Assembly: GCA_902773065.1 (NCBI GenBank)
Contig: CACYDD010000099.1
Location: 1 to 10,420 of the forward strand
Direction: 5' to 3'
Length of the DNA: 10,420 nt
From: an uncultured Ruminococcus sp.
GTDB taxonomy: Bacteria; Bacillota; Clostridia; Oscillospirales; Acutalibacteraceae
Position 1 is the first letter of the stretch. Every line of letters starts with the position of its first letter. Position numbers and translations under genes: made by a program. Positions 1 to 6,400 of the stretch are shown here, one piece after another. Below the pieces are notes generated by a model. It ran no database searches and was not told the DNA's origin. It worked only from the letters and a program-made list of their open reading frames with translations.

Positions 1-29
1 ATTTCTTTCATATTTTATACGGAACTATA

Positions 30-1175
30 TTAAGATATCGGTTGATTCAGTACAGGAAATGTCACCTCCGCAGAAAGACCGTCATTCAGGTTATGAAGGA
101 GTACTTTACCGTTCATTTTTTCGGTAAGGTATTTTACCGTATAAAGTCCGAGACCCGAACCATCCTCATCGCCGCAGTTATTGCCGCGATAGAACTTATC
201 AAAAATAAAAGGCATATTGTTGTCAGGAATTCCGTTGCCGTAATCACGTATTTTCAGAGTAACTTCCGAATTGTTTTTGAAAAGATCGATTATAATTTTC
301 GTTTTTGCATATTTTCGTGAATTGCTGATCAGGTTTTCGATGATCTGCATCAATCGTTTTTTATCAGCAGAGATTTCTGCATTGAAATCGGGAGGAATCA
401 ATGAAATATCATCTTTTTCCGCTTCTAGCTCACTTACGGCATTTTTAACGAATTCACACAGCTCCATCGGTTCGCAGCTGATTTTCAACATATCAAGGGC
501 AGAAACAGAATGTAAAAATAAATCATCCGTTAGACTGACAACCTCATCACATTTTTTGATAATTACAGATATATACCGTTCACGCTTTTCGGGTGTATTG
601 TCTAAATTGGCACTGAGTCCCTCAGCATAGGCACGAATCGATGCGATCGGCGTTTTAATATCATGCGAAAGGGTAGCAATGATAGTTTTGTTGTTTTCAA
701 CAGCATTTTTTTCACAGGCACGGGCTTTGATAATTTCCTTTCTCATGCTGTCAAAAGCCCAGGTGAATTTACCGAAATAGTTGGAACGTTCATATTTGAG
801 CGGAATATCGAGGTTTCCTTTTGCGATTTCGTCAACATATTTTTCCATTTTGCGGAACGGACGCAATATCGAAAAATAGATATATAAAAATACAGTTACA
901 ATAAATGTAATACAGATACCGCAGCCGGCTATAATTGTTTCGGTATTATCAGATGTTCCGTTATTTTGTATGGACTCTTCCAGAACCGAAAGCTTTTCCT
1001 TTGCCTGTTCTTCTTTGCCTGTTTCAATCAGATGCTCTGCCTCGCTGACAAGGATGATCTGACGGTTTTGAATCTCCCGATTTCCGAAAAAGCTTCCGTA
1101 CAATAATAACACCGCAGTGACTGCAACGATCACTGCGGCAAATAATGATGTGACAGCAATAAATTTATTTTTCAT
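30..1175 (-). CDS. Two-component sensor histidine kinase, membrane-bound (HAMP-HisKA-HATPase)
   Basis: This 381-residue kinase would sense an extracellular or membrane signal, autophosphorylate on His and pass the phosphate to the response regulator encoded just upstream. Visible parts in order: a first membrane helix at about residues 6-29; a short, charged outside loop at about 30-78; a second membrane helix at about 79-104; a HAMP linker at about 105-155; an H box with the phospho-acceptor His171 (LSHDIKTP); an N box around 280-290 (ENLISNSRKYA); a G1 box DYGNGIP at 311-317; an F box FIFDKFYRG at 323-331; and a G2 box GSGLGLY at 339-345. All catalytic boxes are intact. The small sensor loop gives no clue to the ligand. 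The ATG at 1175-1173 lies inside the end of the regulator gene (11-nt overlap), with GAGGTGG at 1185-1179 as ribosome binding site, so translation is probably coupled. It is the last gene of the operon seen here. Only 29 nt follow, so a further downstream gene cannot be excluded. Confidence 0.96.
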   Translation of the reverse strand: MKNKFIAVTSLFAAVIVAVTAVLLLYGSFFGNREIQNRQIILVSEAEHLIETGKEEQAKEKLSVLEESIQNNGTSDNTETIIAGCGICITFIVTVFLYIYFSILRPFRKMEKYVDEIAKGNLDIPLKYERSNYFGKFTWAFDSMRKEIIKARACEKNAVENNKTIIATLSHDIKTPIASIRAYAEGLSANLDNTPEKRERYISVIIKKCDEVVSLTDDLFLHSVSALDMLKISCEPMELCEFVKNAVSELEAEKDDISLIPPDFNAEISADKKRLMQIIENLISNSRKYAKTKIIIDLFKNNSEVTLKIRDYGNGIPDNNMPFIFDKFYRGNNCGDEDGSGLGLYTVKYLTEKMNGKVLLHNLNDGLSAEVTFPVLNQPIS

Positions 1176-1866
1176 CTTCCACCTCTAAAATATAGCCTAA
1201 TCGGTATACGGTTTTGATATAAACAGGTTTTGCAGGGTTGTCCTCTAATTTTTCACGCAGCCAGCGGATATGAACAGTAAGCGTAGAGGGTTCAACAGTA
1301 GAGAAAGCACCCCAGACTTCCGAAATTAATTTGTCTTTGGGAATAGCGGTGTTTTTATTTTCGCAAAGGTAAGCAAGCAGGTCAAATTCACGCAGTGAGA
1401 GGGAAACAGTTTCTCCGTTTTTGGTCACGCTTCTGGAGGAAATATTCACACTGATATTCCCGAACCTGATAATGCGTTCCTGTTTTTTGAAGCCGTAGGT
1501 GCGTCTGATCATAGCATTGATACGTGAGAGAAGTTCCTTCATGGAATAGGGTTTGGGCAGAAAATCATCTCCGCCGATATCAAATCCTTCAATGCGGTCG
1601 TTTTCTCCCGTTCTTGCACTTGCAAAAATAACGGGAACAGTAGAAAAATCCCTTAGCTGGCGGCAGATCTCATAGCCGTTGCTGTCGGGAAGATTAATAT
1701 CGAGCAGGACAGCATGGAAAGTATTTTCCGAAAGCTTTTCAAAAGCGTCCTCTCCGTTATGTACACACGTTACTTTATAACCGTAGGATTCCAGCATATC
1801 GGACATGATCATTGCTAAATCTTTATCATCATCTACAATTAAAATTTTATTATAAGGGTTATTCAT
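1165..1866 (-). CDS. OmpR/PhoB-family response regulator
   Basis: This is a 233-residue DNA-binding response regulator, the normal length for the family. The receiver domain covers residues 1-120, with acidic pocket Asp12-Asp13, phospho-acceptor Asp56 (LLDINLP), switch residue Ser83 (FASAR) and conserved Lys105 (LPKPY). A winged-helix output domain follows at about 133-230, with the typical SLREFDLLAYL stretch, the recognition region around TLTVHIRWLREKLE and the closing YRLGYIL hairpin. Phosphorylated by the adjacent kinase, it should bind tandem DNA sites and regulate transcription; its target genes are unknown. The start is ATG 1866-1864 with GAGGAG at 1880-1875, eight nt upstream. That ribosome binding site overlaps the stop codon of the RadC-like gene before it, so the regulator sits in the same transcript as the two RadC-like genes. 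Autoregulation of the shared operon promoter near 3311 is a natural possibility, but this is inference. Confidence 0.96.
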   Translation of the reverse strand: MNNPYNKILIVDDDKDLAMIMSDMLESYGYKVTCVHNGEDAFEKLSENTFHAVLLDINLPDSNGYEICRQLRDFSTVPVIFASARTGENDRIEGFDIGGDDFLPKPYSMKELLSRINAMIRRTYGFKKQERIIRFGNISVNISSRSVTKNGETVSLSLREFDLLAYLCENKNTAIPKDKLISEVWGAFSTVEPSTLTVHIRWLREKLEDNPAKPVYIKTVYRLGYILEVEDEK

Positions 1867-1878
1867 GATACTTTCTCC

Positions 1879-2559
1879 TCAAATGAAAATATCGAAAAAA
1901 TCTTCGTTTTTTGCCATGGAGTAAGAATGGTTGGCAGCAATAATATAGTGATCTTCCAGCTTAACATTAATGGAAAGCAATGCGGATTTCAGTTTGGCGG
2001 TCGTTTCGATATCCTTATCCGAAGGAAATGCAATACCACTTGGGTGGTTATGAGCGATCACAGCATAAGCGGCATGATACTGGATACACATTTCCAGTAT
2101 TTTTCTCAGATAGATTTCCGAGGCATTGACAGTTCCTTTGTTGATCATACCGAAATACAGCTCTTTTTTATTACTGTCCATCAGGACAAGAAGAACCTGT
2201 TCGTAATTTGAGCCGATAAAAGAGGCAATGATCTTATTTTCAAAATGTTCCAGATCAAAGCGTTTATTCTCGCTGAAAAATTTATCATCAAGATAGATCC
2301 TGCAAATCTGAGGAAGAAATTTCAGCAGAATGGCTTTGTGTTCATCCAGATCATTTTCAGCCAGAATACTGTAGGGAGCTTCCAGAACCGCAGAAAAAGA
2401 GCCGCAGGCATCGAGCAGTTTTGCTGCTGTATGAGCGGCGTTGTCGGGCGGCATCTCAAACGAAAGCAGATATTCCAGTGCTTCCTCTGAGGTAAAATCC
2501 TCAAGACCACTGTTCAAAAATCTTTCGCGAAAGGCTTCACGCCGATTTTTCCCGTCCAT
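1879..2559 (-). CDS. RadC-like JAB/MPN (JAMM metalloprotease-fold) protein, intact metal motif
   Basis: This 226-residue protein has the RadC (UPF0758) layout. An N-terminal helical segment (about residues 5-90, with EALEYLLSFEMP and the AKLLDACGSFSAVL stretch) resembles the helix-hairpin-helix part of RadC. It is followed by a JAB domain from about 105. The JAMM signature is complete: His170-x-His172 (AHNHPSG), then Ser180 and Asp183 with the standard spacing, so zinc binding is likely. RadC itself has no firmly established biochemical role; the old link to recombinational repair is weak, and JAB folds elsewhere act as isopeptidases or proteases. The gene starts at ATG 2559-2557, one nt after the stop codon of the paralogous gene upstream, with AAGGAG at 2574-2569 as ribosome binding site. 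It is followed 12 nt later by the response regulator. Identity to canonical RadC looks modest, especially in the N-terminal half, so a radC symbol is not assigned. Confidence 0.88.
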   Translation of the reverse strand: MDGKNRREAFRERFLNSGLEDFTSEEALEYLLSFEMPPDNAAHTAAKLLDACGSFSAVLEAPYSILAENDLDEHKAILLKFLPQICRIYLDDKFFSENKRFDLEHFENKIIASFIGSNYEQVLLVLMDSNKKELYFGMINKGTVNASEIYLRKILEMCIQYHAAYAVIAHNHPSGIAFPSDKDIETTAKLKSALLSINVKLEDHYIIAANHSYSMAKNEDFFDIFI

Positions 2560-2560
2560 A

Positions 2561-3277
2561 TCATTTCACTCCTTCTGAGAATTGTCTTTTGAAAATATTG
2601 CGAAAATCTTCACTTTCTGCCATAGAAAAGATGTTACCGTCAGATACAATATAATGGTTTGTCAGTCGGATGCTGACAGCCTGCAAAGCACTTTTTAATT
2701 TTTGGGTCATGTTGATCACTACCGGAGAAGGATAGAGAACACCGTACTGATTGTTATGCGCAACGACAGCAGTAACAGCATTGTATTTCATAGCGATCCC
2801 GACAATTTTTCCTATCAGCTCATCAGAATCATCGATATAGCTGTTCTGGACTGATCCGCTGAAAAGCTCTGTGCCGATGGTATCAAACAGAAACAGGATG
2901 ACAGCACTCTGATGATTTTTCAACAAGCTGATCATAATTTTCTTTTTCAGTTCAGCGACAGTATAGATTTTTTTGAAGTTGTAGTTTTTATCATTCAGAT
3001 ACATTTCTCCAAGCTGCGGCAGCATATGAAGAAAAATAGCTGCATTTTCCGGCAGTCCGAATTTACGGAGCTTTTCAACAGGAGCATCCATTACAGCGGA
3101 AACAGAGCCGAATTCATCAATCAGCTTGTGAGCTGTTTCATTGGTATCTTTTCTTGGAATACCGTAAAAAAGGAGCAATTCCAGAATTTCATGCTGATTG
3201 AAATCCTGAAATTCCGAAGTAAGATATTTTGTTCTGATTCTATGTCTGTGTCCCGAATGAATAGGCTTATTACTCAT
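2561..3277 (-). CDS. RadC-like JAB/MPN paralogue with degenerate JAMM motif (probable pseudoenzyme)
   Basis: This 238-residue protein is a paralogue of its downstream neighbour. They share the N-terminal pattern (EILELLLFYGIP, AHKLIDEFGSVSAVMDAP) and the JAB-domain framework (GxVQNSYI, AVTAVVAHN, QKLKSALQAVSIRLTNHYIVSDG). The metal motif is broken: His174 remains, but the second His is Asn176 (HNNQYG) and the conserved Asp is Val187, while Ser184 is kept. Zinc-dependent catalysis is therefore unlikely, and a structural or regulatory role is more plausible. The reading frame is intact, with a good start at ATG 3277-3275 preceded by GGAGG at 3287-3283, so the protein is presumably made. It is the first gene of the four-gene minus-strand operon, about 30 nt downstream of the predicted transcription start, and ends one nt before the catalytic-type paralogue. 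MPN-positive/MPN-negative pairing is known in eukaryotic JAMM complexes; applying it here is inference. Confidence 0.85.
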   Translation of the reverse strand: MSNKPIHSGHRHRIRTKYLTSEFQDFNQHEILELLLFYGIPRKDTNETAHKLIDEFGSVSAVMDAPVEKLRKFGLPENAAIFLHMLPQLGEMYLNDKNYNFKKIYTVAELKKKIMISLLKNHQSAVILFLFDTIGTELFSGSVQNSYIDDSDELIGKIVGIAMKYNAVTAVVAHNNQYGVLYPSPVVINMTQKLKSALQAVSIRLTNHYIVSDGNIFSMAESEDFRNIFKRQFSEGVK

Positions 3278-3310
3278 AATTTCCTCCGATTAATTCACAA
3301 ATACAATAAT

Positions 3311-3334
3311 ATTATACAATAAAAATTGTATAAT
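3311..3334. repeat. Perfect inverted repeat (10-bp arms, 4-nt spacer), candidate operator
   Basis: ATTATACAAT at 3311-3320 is the exact reverse complement of ATTGTATAAT at 3325-3334, separated by AAAA. The same ATTGTATAAT occurs again at 3398-3407 on the plus strand. The left arm covers the -10 box of the minus-strand promoter and the rest fills its spacer, where a bound repressor would block RNA polymerase. It is not followed by a useful T-run next to a GC-rich stem, so it does not look like a terminator. Because the region is very AT-rich, chance cannot be excluded. Confidence 0.5.
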
Positions 3335-3339
3335 TACAA
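3311..3339 (-). promoter_or_regulatory. Predicted sigma-A promoter of the RadC-like / two-component operon
   Basis: On the minus strand, a TTGTAA -35 box (3339-3334, 4 of 6 consensus) is followed after 17 nt by a perfect TATAAT -10 box (3316-3311). Transcription would start near 3304, giving a leader of about 27 nt that holds the GGAGG site at 3287-3283 before the ATG at 3277. The -10 box lies inside one arm of the palindrome at 3311-3334. Predicted by eye only. Confidence 0.6.
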
Positions 3340-3378
3340 GATTTTTTATATATATTTAGAATTTATTTCCTATTTCTA

Positions 3379-3407
3379 TTTACAATCTATGTGTATTATT
3401 GTATAAT
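3379..3407 (+). promoter_or_regulatory. Predicted sigma-A promoter of the giant helicase gene
   Basis: TTTACA (-35, 3379-3384, 5 of 6 consensus) and a perfect TATAAT (-10, 3402-3407) are separated by exactly 17 nt. Transcription would begin near 3414, giving an AT-rich 5' leader of about 70 nt before the TTG start at 3485. The -10 box is the end of the 10-mer ATTGTATAAT (3398-3407), which is identical to the sequence around the -10 box of the divergent promoter on the other strand. Confidence 0.7.
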
Positions 3408-3471
3408 ATATATTGAAATTTTATTAATTTCTGTTATTTTTAGTTTAAAAATGATAGTACAGTGATAACAC

Positions 3472-3478
3472 GGAGGTG
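3472..3478 (+). promoter_or_regulatory. Ribosome binding site that sets the TTG start of the giant gene
   Basis: GGAGGTG at 3472-3478 is a near-perfect anti-16S sequence. It lies six nt before TTG at 3485. The in-frame GTG at 3476 is part of this sequence and so cannot be its start. The GGAG also lies in the loop of a small potential hairpin (AACAC 3467-3471 with GTGTT 3476-3480). Confidence 0.8.
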
Positions 3479-3484
3479 TTTGAT

Positions 3485-6400
3485 TTGGGTCGTAAAAAGA
3501 AGAAAAATTACAAAAAAGGAAAGCAGGGCGTAAAGACTGTTCCGGTCAAAAAGGAATCGGAAGAAATTGAAGAAAAAGATCAGATCGTCAAGACAGATGA
3601 AGCCGAAGAAGTAATAGAAACGAAGGTGGAGTCTGCCGAAAATACAGAGGTACAAGCAGAAGAAAAGTCTGAGGTTACCGAATCTGAAAAAGCGGAGGAA
3701 GAATCCGAGGTCGAAGAACCTGAAACGGCGGAGAAAGAGACTGAGGAAAAGTCTGAGGTTACAGAGCCTGAAACAGCGGAGGAAGTAACTGAGGAAAAAA
3801 CCGAAGTCGAAGAACCTGAAACGGCGGAGAAAGAGACTGAGGAAAAGTCTGAGGTTACAGAGCCTGAAACAGTGGAGGAAGTAACTGAGGAAAAAACCGA
3901 GGTTGCAGAGCCTGAAACGGCGGAGAAAGAGACCGAGGAAAAAACTGAGGTTGCAGAGCCTGAAACAGCGGAGAAAGAGACTGAGGAAAAGTCTGAAGTT
4001 ACAGAATCTGAAAAATCAGAGGAAGAATCCGAGGAAAAAACCGAGGTTGCAGAGCCTGAAACGGCGGAGAAAGAGACTGAGGAAAAAACTGAGGTTGCAG
4101 AGCCTGAAACAGCGGAGGAAGTAACTGAGGAAAAGTCTGAGATTACAGAGCCTGAAACAGCAGAGGAAGAACCCGAGGAAATCTTGGAGCTTGCCATTAA
4201 TCCCGAGCTTGATATAGAAGCGGATATTGTTCCGGCAGTGAATTTTGCCTTACAGCATAATGGTGTAAAGACAATCAAAAGCATTGTGATCAAAAACAAC
4301 TCTGATGTGAAATATGCCAATGCTGAACTGCGTATTACATCAGACTCTGATTTTTCGATACCGTATCATGAGTATATTGAATATATTCCTGAAAAATCAA
4401 ATTTCGAGATCAGAAATATTGACCTGAAACTGAACGGAAATGTTCTGGCAGGACTGACCGAAAGAATCACAGGTAATTTGAATATTGAACTAATCTGTGA
4501 CAGTAAAATCGTTTTTGCAAAGCAGAATGAAATGACGGTTCTGGCGTATGATGAATGGCATGGCTTCCTTGTTTATCCCGAATTGTTAAGTGCCTTTGTT
4601 ACTCCGAACCATCCCGCCATTACTAAAATCGTATCAAAAGGAGCGGAGCTTCTGGAAAAATGGACAGATGATCCGTCTTTTACAGGCTACCAGCGGCAAG
4701 ATCCTGATAGTGTATTGAAGCAGGCAGCGGCTGTTTACGGTGCGATTCAGGAACAGAATATTGTGTATTCCGTTCCGCCTGCAAGCTTTGAGAAGGTGGG
4801 GCAGAGGATCAGACTTTGCGACAGTGTGCTTGAAAATAAAATGGGTACGTGTATTGATATGACACTGCTTTATGCTTCTGCACTGGAAGCAGTTGGTTTG
4901 AATCCGATCCTGATTATCAAGCCCGGACATATTTTTGCCGGTGTATGGCTTGAAGAGCAGACCTTCCCCGAGTCCGTACAGGACGATCCGTCACTCCTCA
5001 GCAAAAAGCTTGCAGAGGGTGTCAATGAAATGGCAGTGGTGGAATGTACGGCGATGAATGCCAAAAAATCAATGTCATTTGATGAAGCCTCAGCGGCGGC
5101 TGCCAAGGAAGTTCCCGAAGCAGTCTGCATTATTGACGTCAAGCGTTCACGCTGCAGCGGTATCCGACCGATACCGGCAAGAATCAAGACGGAAAGCGGC
5201 TGGGAGATCGAACGCCCTGAACTTGATGAAAATGAACTCACAGCAGCACCGAAAAATCTTTCGGATACTGTTGGCACAGACGATATTGAAGAAACACCTG
5301 CAACAAGAAAACAGCAGTGGGAAAGAAAACTTCTTGACCTTGGACTGAGAAATGCCCTGATCAATTTCAGGATGTCTAAAACGACCGTTCCGCTGATGAT
5401 CAGTTCTATAGATGATCTGGAGGATGCGCTTGCCGACGGGGATGATTTTTCCGTTCTGCCGTGTCCCGAGGATGTCAGTGTGCCAAAGACAGTAACCTTT
5501 GACAATATTCATGAGTTGGGCGAAACTGCACCTCTGATACAGTCGGAATTCAAGAATCATCGTCTGCGTTCTGTATTGAATGAAAGCAAACTCAATGCAG
5601 CCGTCAAAGAACTGTACAGAGCGTCCAAAACAGCCATTGAAGAAAATGGTGCAAATACATTATATATTGCTCTCGGATTATTGCGTTGGTATGAAAACCC
5701 GAAAAGTACCCGCGCAAGATATGCCCCTGTGCTGCTTCTGCCGATAGAAATCGTCAGAAAATCCGCTGCAAAGGGATATGTGATTCGTCTGCGTGATGAT
5801 GAAGCAGTCATGAATATTACGATCCTCGAAAAGCTGAAACAGGATTTTGATATCAGTATCAGCGGACTTGACCCGCTTCCGCTTGATGAGCATGGAATCG
5901 ATACCCGAAAGGTATTTACCATTATCCGTAAGGCTGTCATGGACAGAAAAAACTGGGATGTGCTGGAATCTGCCTACCTTGGTATTTTTTCCTTCTCACA
6001 GTTTGTCATGTGGAATGATATCCGCAACCGCAGTGAGGAGCTTGAAAAGAATAAGATCGTGAAAAGTCTGATGGAAGGCCGTATCACATGGGATGCACCG
6101 GAAATGGAGCTTGGCAAAAGAGTTCCCGAGGATGATGTGCTGCTTCCACTGCCGGCGGATGCTTCTCAGCTTTATGCAATAGAGGCGGCTTCAAGAGGTG
6201 AAAGCTTTGTGCTTCACGGTCCTCCTGGTACGGGTAAATCACAAACCATTACAGCACTGATTGCCAATGCACTTGCACAGGGAAAGACTGTATTGTTCGT
6301 AGCAGAGAAAATGGCAGCACTGGAGGTCGTACAAAAAAGGCTTGAAAAAATTGGTATAGGTGATTTCTGTCTGGAGCTGCACTCCAATAAATCCAAAAAG

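Noticed and set aside
271..630. 119-codon plus-strand open frame opposite the histidine kinase
   Set aside because: Antisense shadow of the kinase catalytic region; no recognisable protein pattern.
2912..3322. 136-codon plus-strand open frame opposite the first RadC-like gene
   Set aside because: Antisense to a gene with clear family motifs; Phe/Ile-rich composition typical of a shadow frame.
3451..3465. Four-codon leader frame (ATG to TGA) upstream of the giant gene
   Set aside because: No ribosome binding site precedes it and no attenuator-like hairpin with T-run follows it.
3903..4124. 73-codon plus-strand open frame rich in Arg and Lys
   Set aside because: A frame-shifted reading of the same repeat inside the giant gene.
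3659..4174. Possible CRISPR array because of regular 48-nt repeats
   Set aside because: Units are directly adjacent with no unique spacers, keep the reading frame, and encode a regular acidic peptide.
3580..4320. 246-codon minus-strand open frame rich in Ser, Val and Thr
   Set aside because: It is the antisense reading of the acidic tandem repeat; its low-complexity protein follows from GAG/GAA-rich codons on the other strand, and it has no ribosome binding site of note.
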